Shown in pieces: positions 8,843-19,634 of a DNA stretch of 64,000 bases. The stretch is from positions 372,001-436,000 of the forward strand of contig JASBSB010000006.1 of assembly GCA_030149205.1 (NCBI GenBank), read 5' to 3'. Origin of the DNA: Candidatus Heimdallarchaeota archaeon (lineage in GTDB: Archaea > Asgardarchaeota > Heimdallarchaeia > Heimdallarchaeales > Kariarchaeaceae). Below the pieces are notes generated by a model. That model saw nothing but the letters and a program-made list of their open reading frames with translations. It was not told the DNA's origin and searched no databases. Position 1 is the stretch's first letter. The number at the start of each line of letters is the position of its first letter. Both the position numbers and the translations under genes were made by a program.

Positions 8843-9784
8843 ATGATTGTCGATGTGTGTTTTGGTGCAAATGGAGTTGTAGGGACAAAATTTGTTGAAT
8901 ATATATTGAATAATTCATCGCATGAAGTCATTGGTTTTGATATTCAAAAAAATCCAAATACAATCAACCCCCGATACACTTTCATCTCAATTGATCTATT
9001 GAGGTTGAAACCTGGAACAATCATCGAAGTTCTTGAAAACAAAAACATAGGTAGAATACTTTTTGCTGTTGGATACTACGGCATCAATTCGTTTCCCTTT
9101 CATTATAAAATAAATGCAAAAACCGCAAAAATAGTCTTGGAAGAGCTGTTTTGGGGAGAAATCCAATTTTCAAAACTATTTGTTCTTTCCAGCTCTGCTG
9201 TTTATGGAGAGGTGAAGAGTTCTGATTTACCCATTTCTGAGGATTATGAGATTTGTCCAGTCAGTGATTATGGAAAAAGTAAATTTGTTTTAGAAGACAT
9301 TTGTCTTTACTACACTGACAGGCTTAAAGGTGATCTTATCATAATAAGACCATCGAATTTTGTTGCTAAGTTCAATGATGACAGACTTTTAATAGGAAAG
9401 CTTGTCAATCAAATCAATAAAAGACATAACGATCATGAGATAAGATTAACCTTGTTTAACAAAACTGGGGAAAGAGATTGGATTTCACTCTCGTATTTCA
9501 TTCATCTCCTTATTGAACTTGGAAAAATTGATAGAGTTACCCCTATTTTAAATATCGGAAGTGGCTACTCATTATCTGTAGAGGATTTAACCGAAATTAT
9601 ATCTAAGGTAATTAATAAACCAATTGTAATTGAAACCACTGATGTTGAACCTTTAGAAGAGTATAAGTCTAACTATTTGAATGTATCGAGGTTTCTCGAA
9701 CTCCTTAGCCTAGACCCGAGAGACTATCAATCAATTACAAAGAACGAATTGGAGAAAGAATTTGAAGAAATCTTTGATGATTGA
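8843..9784 (+). CDS. NAD-dependent epimerase/dehydratase family protein
   Basis: VCFGANGVVGTKFVEYIL, VLSSSAVYGE, YGKSK; third gene of the sugar-nucleotide cluster. Confidence 0.8.
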   Translation: MIVDVCFGANGVVGTKFVEYILNNSSHEVIGFDIQKNPNTINPRYTFISIDLLRLKPGTIIEVLENKNIGRILFAVGYYGINSFPFHYKINAKTAKIVLEELFWGEIQFSKLFVLSSSAVYGEVKSSDLPISEDYEICPVSDYGKSKFVLEDICLYYTDRLKGDLIIIRPSNFVAKFNDDRLLIGKLVNQINKRHNDHEIRLTLFNKTGERDWISLSYFIHLLIELGKIDRVTPILNIGSGYSLSVEDLTEIISKVINKPIVIETTDVEPLEEYKSNYLNVSRFLELLSLDPRDYQSITKNELEKEFEEIFDD

Positions 9785-9858
9785 ATTTAGAGAAACCATA
9801 ATGTTATGTTTTCCGAATCATTGTAAAACTCTAAAATAGAAGACAGAAATAGGTTAGT

Positions 9859-10644
9859 ATGGACAAGTTTTGGGGTATTGTCTACAGTCAAGTGGATAAG
9901 TCTGATGTGGTACTTGAAGTTGTAGATGCAAGATTCCCCTCAATCTGCAGAAGTAACAGGCTAGAGAAGTATGTGTTAGACTCCGATTCCACCAACCTCA
10001 TTATTGCAATAAACAAAACTGACCTCATCCCCAGAGAAAGACTTGATCAATGGATATCTTGGTTCAAGGATCAAGGACTGGCAGCGGTGGGAGTATCTGC
10101 AAAAGAAAGACTTGGTACATCAAGAATAAGACAAACCATTCTTAGAGCATCCAAACGTAAAACTGCGGTTGTAGCTGTGGTGGGCTTCCCAAACACTGGA
10201 AAGAGTAGCTTGATTAACACGCTCCGCGGAAAATCTGCTGCTGGTGTTGCTCCGATCCCCGGAAAAACTCGATCAGAGCAAAAGGTCAGGGTAAGTAACA
10301 GCTTGTTTATGTTTGACACACCAGGTGTTATCCCTGCAAAACTGCCAGAGAAACACAAGATTCTTTTGGGGATTGTTTCAATTACCAAACTACAAGACCC
10401 AGAACATGCAGCTCTGGTATTATATCACCAAGGAAATCAACTGAATCCTGGAGCAATAGCTAAGTATTATGAGATTGAAGATAATGAGGAAGAGCTCCTA
10501 GAAATCCTCGCAGTCAAATTTAACAAATACAGAAAAGGAAAGGTCCCAAACGAGCGTGAAGCGGCGATGATTATATTAAAAGATCATGTAAGGGGAAGAC
10601 TACCAATTTTTGAGGTACCTGATAATCCACTTAGATTGAAATAA
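9859..10644 (+). CDS. Circularly permuted GTPase, YlqF/RbgA-like
   Basis: Motif order NKTD (G4) before GFPNTGKSSLIN (G1) and DTPG (G3). Confidence 0.88.
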   Translation: MDKFWGIVYSQVDKSDVVLEVVDARFPSICRSNRLEKYVLDSDSTNLIIAINKTDLIPRERLDQWISWFKDQGLAAVGVSAKERLGTSRIRQTILRASKRKTAVVAVVGFPNTGKSSLINTLRGKSAAGVAPIPGKTRSEQKVRVSNSLFMFDTPGVIPAKLPEKHKILLGIVSITKLQDPEHAALVLYHQGNQLNPGAIAKYYEIEDNEEELLEILAVKFNKYRKGKVPNEREAAMIILKDHVRGRLPIFEVPDNPLRLK

Positions 10645-10733
10645 GAAAATCAAACTTAAAGGTGAAAGCATTTTTATTCAAATTTGAAAAGAGATAAGCC
10701 CAAGGTATTTAACTAAGCAAGAAATTTTTACCT

Positions 10734-13499
10734 ATGGCTTCACGAGGGGAACTTGTAGAATTTAAACCAGGACTGTTTGGATTGGGGGAACCAAATAATT
10801 TCGGAATCTTTGTTAAGAGTTCAAAGAGAAAGAAAGGTGTTTTCGTTCAACTCTATACCTTAAAAGGGATACGGGAGACCAAACAAAACAATTTGTATAA
10901 AGCAAAATTTGGTTATTTTGTACAATTAAAGGGAGGAAGTTTACCTCCTGAAAAGGAATTAAAGGAAAGATTATCTGAATGGATCAAGTTGGTTCAGACA
11001 GAGAGAGGAAATTCAGGAGCTGGTTCAGAACTTGGGGCATTAACGGAGAGGACATTGTGGGATAAACTTATCAGGATAAATCCAAACAGGTTTGAATACA
11101 CAACTGAAGAAATGACGAAAATTTGGTATGAATCTGATGAGGTCTCAAGAACAAAGGTTAGAAAGATTCAGGAAGCGTTAAAACCATGTACTGATGTGGG
11201 ATTTGGGCATTTTACCTTGATTAATTCAAAGGAACAAAAGTGGAGGTTACTATCTCAAGAAGAGAAGAAATCGATTGGAAAAGAAATTGCTTTGCTTGGG
11301 ACAATACGTAATAAGTTGTTTGTATTTGTTGAGGAGGCGGATGAGGAAAATCCCGAGGAGAAAATCACAGTTAGGAAGTCAGTACCTTGGAATGACATAT
11401 CATTTAATGATGACGAATTAAAACTCGTCTCCAAACTTCAAAAAATAATGAGCCATTTTATTGAGTTTGACAACTGGGGTACCTTCGGGTTAGCAGGAAC
11501 AAGGAAGAACACTATCGATGGATTTGATTTGCATAAATTAGTAGCTTATTTAGCCGAAGATTGGGTCAATGAAGGAAGAACAACTATTGCAGATTCTTTT
11601 GTAAAGTTTCTATTGAACACTGCCTTTATTGGACAGGATGAAGCTTTGGTTAAAATTTCGAAAAGGGCCGTAAATCTGGCACCTGATTTCTCTTGGGAGA
11701 CACCAGAAAACATAGAGGAGGCTGCCAGAAGATTCGAAGAACCAAAAGAAACCCCTGAGGTGTTCGAAGGCAGATTAGATCTTAGAAAGATGGAAGCTTA
11801 TACAATTGACCCTCCGACAGCAAAGGATTTTGATGATGCAGTGACAGTGCTTGAAACAGATAAAGGTTTCGAGCTTTGGGTGCACATTGCTGATGTAGCT
11901 CATTATGTGGAAAAATATGGACTTCTTGATAAGCATGCTCAGCAAAGGGCGACAAGTGTATATCTTCCAACAAAAGTACTTCCAATGTTGCCAACCCATC
12001 TTTCAGATAACTTATGCTCACTAAGAGACACCGCCCCCAGGTTAGCCATGTCTGTTAAAATACCATTTGATAAGTCTGGTAAACGGGAGGGAGATGAAGA
12101 GGTGTACAACACCGTAATTCAGGTTACAAAAAACCTATCATACGATTACGTAAATGATGCAATAAGTAAACAGGTTGAACCTTTTATAAGTTATCACAAG
12201 CTAGCTACTCTTATCAATAACAATCGTAGAAGTTTAAACCTTGAAACACCTGAAGTTAAACTCCATCTCGGTGAAAAGATGAGTATTGCAATTAAAACAT
12301 CTTCTGCCTCGACAAAGATGATTGAGACATTTATGGTCTCTGCTAACGAGGCAATTGGGAATATATGCCTAAGAGCAGAGGTACCTGCGATTTATAGGAT
12401 ACATCCTTTACCAGAAAGGGAAAAGATCATAAAGTTCAATGGACAACTCAAGGTTGTTGATTTACAATATGAGATTGATTATCCTGAGAAACTATTTGAA
12501 AACAACGAAGATATTCAAGAGGAGGAGGATCCAGAGGAAATCTTTAGAAAATTAAAAGAACAGGGTGGGTTTAGTGGAGGAGGTATATCTATATCCTTTG
12601 GTGGAGGTTCCTCCTTAGGGGATCAACTCAAACAGAAAGAAAAAACTGAAGAAGTGAAAGAGAGGGATATCGGCACACCACTTGCGAAAGGATTAGCCCA
12701 ACTCTCCCCAGAAAAACAGGAAGAAGTATTACGTCCTTTTATCAAAATTCTTTCAGAGGTCGAAAAAATGACTGATGAAGAGTTGCAGAGACTGGTATAT
12801 CTACTGGTACTCAGAGTATTCCCACAGGCTCTATACAGTGCTGGAAACATTGGACATTTTGGGCTTGGAAGTCTGAAATATATCCATTTCACCTCCCCAA
12901 TTCGTCGATATCCAGATATTATTGCCCATAGGATCTGTAAACAACTAATCTTGGAGAAGAATGGAACTGGAAAATCAAGAGGGGATGAGCTTGTCTATCA
13001 GGCAGATGAGATTGAAGAACTTGCTCTCCATTGTACCGATCAGTCAATTACAGCAACCAATCTTGAGCGGCAGATAGTTGCTGCAGGATATTCATTTTTG
13101 GCAAAGAATGAATCTTTTGAAAACAGAAATGGAATTGTTTCCTCGGTATTTGGTGGATATGTCAGTGTACTCCTCCCCAATGGAATAGAGGCCAGGATAC
13201 CAATTCGAAAGATGACAGATCGCCCAACATTCATAGATGATTTTGAAAGTATGTGTTTTGTTGGGTCCAGAGACAAATTTGACATGACCAAGGAGATTAC
13301 CCCAGAAAACTACAAGGAACTATTACAGGATGATAATGAGATAGTTGAAGTGTTAGCTCAACTGGGTGATAAAATAGCCATTAGCTTTGACACCATTGAT
13401 CATATCGAGGGAAATATTCTGGCATTACCAATCAGAATCACAAGGAAGGATCATGTTGTGCATGATTTTGAAGCTGAGAAAGAGACAGAAATAGTTTGA
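10734..13499 (+). CDS. RNB-domain exoribonuclease (RNase II/R, Dis3-like)
   Basis: TIDPPTAKDFDDAVTV active-site motif; YIHFTSPIRRYPDIIAHR; C-terminal S1-like region. Confidence 0.92.
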   Translation: MASRGELVEFKPGLFGLGEPNNFGIFVKSSKRKKGVFVQLYTLKGIRETKQNNLYKAKFGYFVQLKGGSLPPEKELKERLSEWIKLVQTERGNSGAGSELGALTERTLWDKLIRINPNRFEYTTEEMTKIWYESDEVSRTKVRKIQEALKPCTDVGFGHFTLINSKEQKWRLLSQEEKKSIGKEIALLGTIRNKLFVFVEEADEENPEEKITVRKSVPWNDISFNDDELKLVSKLQKIMSHFIEFDNWGTFGLAGTRKNTIDGFDLHKLVAYLAEDWVNEGRTTIADSFVKFLLNTAFIGQDEALVKISKRAVNLAPDFSWETPENIEEAARRFEEPKETPEVFEGRLDLRKMEAYTIDPPTAKDFDDAVTVLETDKGFELWVHIADVAHYVEKYGLLDKHAQQRATSVYLPTKVLPMLPTHLSDNLCSLRDTAPRLAMSVKIPFDKSGKREGDEEVYNTVIQVTKNLSYDYVNDAISKQVEPFISYHKLATLINNNRRSLNLETPEVKLHLGEKMSIAIKTSSASTKMIETFMVSANEAIGNICLRAEVPAIYRIHPLPEREKIIKFNGQLKVVDLQYEIDYPEKLFENNEDIQEEEDPEEIFRKLKEQGGFSGGGISISFGGGSSLGDQLKQKEKTEEVKERDIGTPLAKGLAQLSPEKQEEVLRPFIKILSEVEKMTDEELQRLVYLLVLRVFPQALYSAGNIGHFGLGSLKYIHFTSPIRRYPDIIAHRICKQLILEKNGTGKSRGDELVYQADEIEELALHCTDQSITATNLERQIVAAGYSFLAKNESFENRNGIVSSVFGGYVSVLLPNGIEARIPIRKMTDRPTFIDDFESMCFVGSRDKFDMTKEITPENYKELLQDDNEIVEVLAQLGDKIAISFDTIDHIEGNILALPIRITRKDHVVHDFEAEKETEIV

Positions 13500-13517
13500 A
13501 CCAATTAAATATCTCCA

Positions 13518-14453
13518 TCAATATTCTAACTTTTCAATTTTAACCTTAGTGTAAATTTCTTCAATATCCTCAAGCTTACCAGGGGCTGTACCAATGGTCA
13601 TTATTGATGCTGTTGCGCAGGCAGTACCCCATCTAATTGCTTCAACAATGTCCTTGTTCAAAGAAACAGCATGCACAAACCCAGCAACCATTGCATCTCC
13701 TGCACCAACTGTACTTTTTGCATCTACTTTAACTGGTTCAACTCTGTAATATCTGTCTTTTGAGAAGAAATATGATCCTTCTCCTCCCAAGGAAACCCAC
13801 ATGTGCTCTGCACCAAAATTAAGGATTTCTCTACATTTATGAGGAAATTCAGGATCATCGAGTGATATACCAAAGCTTGCCTTTAACTCATCAACATTAG
13901 GTTTGATAAGATACGGTCTGGCCTTCATCCCCTCAAGTAGTAATTTCTTAGATGAATCTAAAATTACAGTTGTATTCGGAATTTCATTGACAACCTCTAT
14001 TATCTCTCTGTAGATGGTTTCTCTTGCCTTTTCAGGCACAGAGCCTGAGATGACCACAAAATCCCCCGGTAGAATGAGCCTCTGGAGATGATGAAACAGT
14101 TGGTCAAATTTTTTGGGAGGAACCACATGACCCTCTTGATTAACACCGGTGACCATATCCTTGATTTGGTCAATTACAACAATGTTGGTTCTGGTTTCGT
14201 TGCTAATTGGAATGAAATTTTGTAATACTATCGTGTTACTCAGTTCCTTGGCAATGAACTCCCCATTATGACCACCTAAGAATCCAGTCGCGATATTTGG
14301 CATATTCAAGTTAGCCAGGTTTCGTGAAACATTGATTCCCTTCCCTGTTGGGTCTTTACGAAAGTTGTTTGTCCTGTTTGAGCCACCTTCATTTAACTTC
14401 TTTACAATAAAAGTAATATCAACAGAAGGGTTTAATGTAATGGTAACAATCAA
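13518..14453 (-). CDS. PfkB-family sugar kinase (1-phosphofructokinase/tagatose-6-P kinase-like)
   Basis: ITLNPSVDITF N-terminus and STVGAGDAMVAGFVHA C-terminal PfkB signature. Confidence 0.88.
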   Translation of the reverse strand: MIVTITLNPSVDITFIVKKLNEGGSNRTNNFRKDPTGKGINVSRNLANLNMPNIATGFLGGHNGEFIAKELSNTIVLQNFIPISNETRTNIVVIDQIKDMVTGVNQEGHVVPPKKFDQLFHHLQRLILPGDFVVISGSVPEKARETIYREIIEVVNEIPNTTVILDSSKKLLLEGMKARPYLIKPNVDELKASFGISLDDPEFPHKCREILNFGAEHMWVSLGGEGSYFFSKDRYYRVEPVKVDAKSTVGAGDAMVAGFVHAVSLNKDIVEAIRWGTACATASIMTIGTAPGKLEDIEEIYTKVKIEKLEY

Positions 14454-14726
14454 TTCAAATCACTAACTTAATCTCCATATTTATTCGTAAAGATACATCC
14501 TTAATTCAGAAGAAAATTGTTCCTCGAAAATTAAGTGCTTGAAAATAACTTCTTTGGGTTACCAAATGAGTGTATGTTTCATCTAAGTGCATTAAATTTA
14601 TACTTCCATCAGAATTTTAGATATTCTTACAATAAATGAATATGTTGTTGCTCGTTACAATGTTCAAAATTAAATCCATGGTTGACTTGTAACACTCAAA
14701 TATAATCTTACGTATTTTTTTCCAAA

Positions 14727-16016
14727 TTACGTTTCTATTATCTCTCCATAGAGATAAGTTGGAGTTGAATCAATTACTTTAACATGTTGCCATGTTCCAA
14801 TCATAATATCATCCGATTCATCACTTAAGACTATCTGCTTGTATGATAGATTTCTTCCGACTAATCCACCTTTTTTACCATGCTCGGTCACCAGCATTTT
14901 TCCTTTCCATCCTATCCATTTTTGATTATCAATCCTCTGAATCTCCTTTGTTTGGATGTCAAGATCCTTCGATCTCTGCATTCTGACCTGATGCGAGAGT
15001 TGTTTTAGCAGGGCAGCAGGTGTGTTTTCTCTCTCCCAGTATCTACTAATGTTGGTTATTGAGGGTCTTGTTTTTAATATAGTCTGAACAGTCTCCAAAT
15101 AATCATCCTCAGTCTCAGTTGGATATCCAACTATCACATCTGTTGATAGGGTAAGCTCTGGGAATCTTCTCCTGAAACTTGTGACAATCTCCTCATACTC
15201 TTCTACTGTGTATCCCCTCTTCATATGTTTTAATACCTCATTGCTCCCACTTTGAACAGGCAGGTGTAAGAATTTGTAAATTTTGGGAGATTCAAAGGCA
15301 TCAATGACATCATCTAAAATTTTTATAAAATTATTTGGGTTTCCCATTCCAATTCTAACCCAAAATTTTCGCTCAATCTTGTCTATCTCAGAAATCAATT
15401 TGGATAGGTTATCTTTGATGTCAAATCCCCAGCAGCCTGTATCTTGACTGGTAAGCCATACCTCTGGCGTTGGAGTCTTTCGAATGCTTGAGATAATGCT
15501 CTCCCTAGAATATGACTGTAATCTTCCCCTTGCCAGTTTTGTTGCGCAGAAGGTGCAGGAATTTAAACATCCCTCATTTATTTGCACAATATGAAGATGT
15601 GGGTTCCATTGAGTACCTTCCATCATAGGTTTATCGAAAAAGTGTTCCTCGTTTAATGTGTTCACAGTCTTTAATTGTGTGGTCTCACCATTCACCTGTC
15701 TAAGCACCATAGGCAGAAACTTTGCAGCATTTATACCCATTACAGTGTAATCAGGATAACGATTCTCGATGAGCTCAGGATCTGACTGACTGAGACAGCC
15801 CGTGACTATCACATGCCCCTTTGTACGTAAGTCATCAAGTTTTCGGATGATCTTGTTTTCTGTTGGACTCTTGACTGTACATGTGTTGACAACCACCAGT
15901 TCTGCATCATTCTCGTCTACCAATTGATACCCATTCTTGAGAAGCTGTGCCTCTATCAGCTGAGAATCCTTCTGATTGTGGGTACATCCATAGGTTAGAA
16001 TTGATGCTGTCTTCAT
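14727..16016 (-). CDS. Radical SAM methylthiotransferase, e-MtaB/CDKAL1-like
   Basis: TYGCTHNQKDSQ UPF0004 domain; EGCLNSCTFCATKLARG CxxxCxxC cluster; C-terminal TRAM-like region. Confidence 0.9.
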   Translation of the reverse strand: MKTASILTYGCTHNQKDSQLIEAQLLKNGYQLVDENDAELVVVNTCTVKSPTENKIIRKLDDLRTKGHVIVTGCLSQSDPELIENRYPDYTVMGINAAKFLPMVLRQVNGETTQLKTVNTLNEEHFFDKPMMEGTQWNPHLHIVQINEGCLNSCTFCATKLARGRLQSYSRESIISSIRKTPTPEVWLTSQDTGCWGFDIKDNLSKLISEIDKIERKFWVRIGMGNPNNFIKILDDVIDAFESPKIYKFLHLPVQSGSNEVLKHMKRGYTVEEYEEIVTSFRRRFPELTLSTDVIVGYPTETEDDYLETVQTILKTRPSITNISRYWERENTPAALLKQLSHQVRMQRSKDLDIQTKEIQRIDNQKWIGWKGKMLVTEHGKKGGLVGRNLSYKQIVLSDESDDIMIGTWQHVKVIDSTPTYLYGEIIET

Positions 16017-16134
16017 TCCCTGATTCTCCAGCAGAATTGTTTTATTTATACTATAGTTTAGTGAGCCTTACAAAATTTTTGTGGCTTCTTAGAAACGTCA
16101 GTGCTTTTTAAAGTTAAAAAATGATTTCAGGTAG

Positions 16135-16455
16135 ATGGGACGAACTCTCCGAACCTATCGAACCAGGTTAAATGTCCAGCAAGGAAGGATCAGTAAGCGT
16201 CTGAGGGATTTAGGAGTGAAAAAAAGCATTGTGGACAGAATGTTTGCTCTGGCTCACAGACACTCTGCACCTGCTAGTAACATGCCATCTGCAAACACAG
16301 ATGCCGTGATCCTTCTCTCTGTTCTATTAGGGGCAGATTGTGATTTACAAGCTATTGAAAACAAACTAAGGGGTAATACAGAGAATGGTGAGAGTTTCAA
16401 GAATACCATCAATAATACGGATATCATTAAGAACGAAATCTCGAAGCTGAGTTAA
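16135..16455 (+). CDS. Hypothetical protein
   Basis: 106-aa ORF, basic N-terminus MGRTLRTYRTRLNVQQGRISKRLRDLG. Confidence 0.55.
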   Translation: MGRTLRTYRTRLNVQQGRISKRLRDLGVKKSIVDRMFALAHRHSAPASNMPSANTDAVILLSVLLGADCDLQAIENKLRGNTENGESFKNTINNTDIIKNEISKLS

Positions 16456-16599
16456 AGAATCAGCTGAAATCTTTGTAATAACATCAAATGCATTTCTCAG
16501 CTTGTAAGCATATATTATGTTAGGTAGTGACTTGATCTTCTCAAAGGTTGAATCTACACTCTGAGATGTACATTTGATCAAAACATAGGCTTGAGCCAT
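16366..16599 (-). CDS. Stand-alone Lrp/AsnC ligand-binding (RAM) domain protein
   Basis: MAQAYVLIKCTSQSVDSTFEKIKSLPNIIYAYKLRNAFDVITKISADSLTQLRDFVLNDIRIIDGILETLTIL. Confidence 0.75.
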   Translation of the reverse strand: MAQAYVLIKCTSQSVDSTFEKIKSLPNIIYAYKLRNAFDVITKISADSLTQLRDFVLNDIRIIDGILETLTILCITP

Positions 16600-16658
16600 A
16601 AGACGCTAAAGATATGACAGAATATTAACATTTTCGAGAGACACATTTGAATTCTAAC

Positions 16659-17405
16659 TTATTTTAGACCAAAGAGTTGTTTTGTTCGAGGATGAGACGG
16701 AGATTCAAAAATATCAGGTGGAATCCCAGATTCTAACAACTCTCCCTCACTGATGACATGAATCACATCACCTATCTGTCTGGAGATAAGAGCATCATGA
16801 GTTGTTACAATAATGATCAATCCTTCATTTTTCAACTGATTGATATGTTGAACAAACCAGTCTGAAGTCTCTTCATCCAAAGAGCTGAATGGTTCATCCA
16901 AAATGAGAATCCTTGGTTCGTGGATTACTGCTCTCAAAAAACAGGATCTCTGTTTTTCCCCCCCAGAAAGTTTCTTTGGAGAAAGGGAGGCTAATTCAGT
17001 AAGATTGAACTCTTTGAGCTTTGAGTCTATAAGTTTCCTCCGCGTCTCTTTTGGAATCTTTTGAAAAATCAGTGGGAGCTCAATATTCTTATACAGTGAA
17101 CCTGTTGTGAAGATCGGCTTTTGCCACATAAACCCAATTGACCTCCGTAATACTTCTTCTGGATAAGAGTATTTACCATCAATAAAAACAGGGGATGAGT
17201 CCCAGTGTATAGATCCTGAACTTGGTGGTTGCAGGATACCAATGATCTTGTTTAGACTGGATTTTCCTGCCCCATTTTTCCCAAAGAAAATGTGAACCTG
17301 GCCTGCACGTAGATTAAGAGAGACCTTGTCAAGTATAAGCTTATTCGAACTCTCTAAAGAAACTTGGGTAAGTTTGACTTCCTCAGGCATTATAAGGTCA
17401 GACAT
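16659..17405 (-). CDS. ABC transporter ATP-binding protein, possibly tungstate TupC-like
   Basis: FGKNGAGKSSLNKIIG Walker A, LSGGEKQR signature, ILILDEPFSSLD Walker B; compact single domain. Confidence 0.8.
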   Translation of the reverse strand: MSDLIMPEEVKLTQVSLESSNKLILDKVSLNLRAGQVHIFFGKNGAGKSSLNKIIGILQPPSSGSIHWDSSPVFIDGKYSYPEEVLRRSIGFMWQKPIFTTGSLYKNIELPLIFQKIPKETRRKLIDSKLKEFNLTELASLSPKKLSGGEKQRSCFLRAVIHEPRILILDEPFSSLDEETSDWFVQHINQLKNEGLIIIVTTHDALISRQIGDVIHVISEGELLESGIPPDIFESPSHPRTKQLFGLK

Positions 17406-17564
17406 ATCTTATTATAGACATCACGAGTTCCATATTATGTTTTCGGAAGTTAATTGGGAAAATTCGAGGTTCATTCAACCAAAGAATTCATACTTACATT
17501 TAGAGCAATATTCAAATAAATTTAATAAAATTTTTTTGACTTAGGTCTGGTATCATTATCTTTG

Positions 17565-17584
17565 CGTATAGGTATCCCTATACG
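17565..17584. repeat. Perfect 8-bp inverted repeat overlapping the LLM oxidoreductase stop codon
   Basis: CGTATAGG-TATC-CCTATACG. Confidence 0.6.
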
Positions 17585-18630
17585 TAATTATTCTCTGAGG
17601 ATTGCTCAAGATGATCATTGACATGGGGGATAACCTCCTCTCCAATCAACTTGATGGATCTGAGAATCTGTTCCTGTGTTAATCCCGCGTTATCCATCTG
17701 AAAAGTAAATCTGACAGCTCCACCTAACGCTTCACTATGCCTAAGTATTTTCTCTGCAACATTTTCTGGACTGCCAACGAGATATGCACCAGTTGGACCC
17801 GCTTGAAAATCAAATCTGTCTCTGGTGATAGGTGGCCAACCTCTCTCTCTTCCAATCTTGGAAAACATCTCTTCATAGCCTGGGTAGTATTCATCTCTTG
17901 CAATGCTGTCTGATTCTGCAACGTACCCAAGTGAATGAATACCAACAGTATAACCTCCTCTGTTATGTCCTGCTTCATTCCATGACTTTCGATACAAATC
18001 AATCAATGGACGAAATCTTCTTGACTCTCCACCAATTATTGCCACCATAAGAGGAAGACCCATAAGACCTGCTCGTTGAAATGAGGCAGGAGTCCCCCCA
18101 ACTCCCAACCAGATAGGAAGTGAGGTCTGGACAGGCCTAGGATAGATGGACTGATTGTACAAGGCAGCTCGAAACTTTCCTGACCAGTTGATTGTAATGT
18201 TATCTCTAATTCTAAGCAAAAGATCGAGTTTTTCTGCGAACAAGGCATCATAGTCATGCAGGCTGTACCCAAACAAAGGATAAGCCTCAGTGAATGACCC
18301 TCGGCCAGCCACAATCTCAGCCCTCCCGTTTGATAAAAGGTCAAGTGTTGCAAAGTTCTGAAATACCCTTACAGGGTCTGCCGTGCTTAAAACTGTAACT
18401 GCACTTGTCAATCGAATATTTTGGGTGACCTGTGAGGCAGCAGCAAGAATCATATACGAAGCTGAGTCTAGGAAATCCTCCCTGTAATGCTCACCAAGCC
18501 CATACACTGACAGCCCAAATTTGTCTGCCACCTTTATCCGCTCCAAAACCTCCTGCATTGATTGAACATTCAAAGAGACATCCTTTTGACCTCCCCGTGA
18601 TGCTGCAAAACTGTCTACGCCAATCTCCAT
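17578..18630 (-). CDS. LLM class flavin-dependent oxidoreductase
   Basis: Luciferase-like sequence: GLSVYGLGEHYREDFLDS, SGKFRAALYNQSIYPRPVQTSLPIWLGVGGTP. Confidence 0.88.
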   Translation of the reverse strand: MEIGVDSFAASRGGQKDVSLNVQSMQEVLERIKVADKFGLSVYGLGEHYREDFLDSASYMILAAASQVTQNIRLTSAVTVLSTADPVRVFQNFATLDLLSNGRAEIVAGRGSFTEAYPLFGYSLHDYDALFAEKLDLLLRIRDNITINWSGKFRAALYNQSIYPRPVQTSLPIWLGVGGTPASFQRAGLMGLPLMVAIIGGESRRFRPLIDLYRKSWNEAGHNRGGYTVGIHSLGYVAESDSIARDEYYPGYEEMFSKIGRERGWPPITRDRFDFQAGPTGAYLVGSPENVAEKILRHSEALGGAVRFTFQMDNAGLTQEQILRSIKLIGEEVIPHVNDHLEQSSENNYV

Positions 18631-18851
18631 AAATATAGATTCTAAACAGAGATTTAAAGACTGATTTTAACACTATTCCTCTTCAATCTCTCAACGGACA
18701 TCAATGAGTTTTAATTTCCTATAGTCCCTCCTAAAAATTTGATTACTCCTTTTCTTCTGTAAAACAAATAATTTTCAATTAAATTCATCAATCTTCAACA
18801 AGGCTAAATTGATTAAAATATAAATTAACATTAATAATAATCAAATCAAAG

Positions 18852-19498
18852 GAATTACACAAATACATTTCCGCACTTTGAACAGTAAGATCCTAGAGCT
18901 TCAACACCACAAATTGAGCAAAACCTGTCGTCAAATGAAGAGATATCATCTACTGAACTCTTAAATGAAGAGCCTAAAGCATCATTATCCAAAATTTCTG
19001 GTAAATCATATATGGTGTTTCGCGTATTTTTCTTTTTAATAAAAATTCATTTGCAACATCTGTATTAAGTAGATATAGAATATAAACTCCTGAAGAAAAG
19101 CCTGTAACAAATAAAACTAGGAACAAGAAATCAAGCACTGTATTTGGTACATTACTTAAAGCCTGAGTCCCAAATATAATAAGATTTAACGTTAATATTA
19201 GTAAAACGCCAACTGAAATCCTATAGTGACTTGCTTTATACTCCTGCTTTATAGGGGTAAGAAGAGATTCCAAGATTACTACCACAAAAAAAACAACCCC
19301 CAAAATTATTAGGGAGATGAATATGAAATATATTGCTGCAAAAATTGCTAGAAGGTCAGGTCTTCTCATGAACTGACTAATTGAATAAAATATCGCACCC
19401 ACGATAATAATCCATGGAAGTCCGTTCGAAACATAAAACACCCTGAATGTAAAAATTAATCTCTCTAAATTAGGGAACTCTGTAAAGTTATGTTTCAT
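18852..19498 (-). pseudogene. Four-TM membrane protein plus C-terminal zinc ribbon in another frame (apparent frameshift)
   Basis: ORF 18974-19498 ends ..KRKIRETPYMIYQKFWIMML*; the alternative frame after the A-rich run reads ..NTIYDLPEILDNDALGSSFKSSVDDISSFDDRFCSICGVEALGSYCSKCGNVFV*. Confidence 0.65.
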
Positions 19499-19634
19499 TA
19501 AAAATACATTACAGTGATTTTATAAAAACCTCACTTTTCACATTTAACTTAATCAAAAGCAAGTTAATGAATAAATTTTATGTTTAAATTAACAAACCAC
19601 TCAACATTTAAAAAACTGAATTTGAATTAAATTT

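Noticed and set aside
17565-17584. Palindrome CGTATAGG-TATC-CCTATACG as an operator or intrinsic terminator
   Set aside because: Real inverted repeat, but it overlaps the stop codon and lacks an immediate T tract or second copy; function cannot be supported
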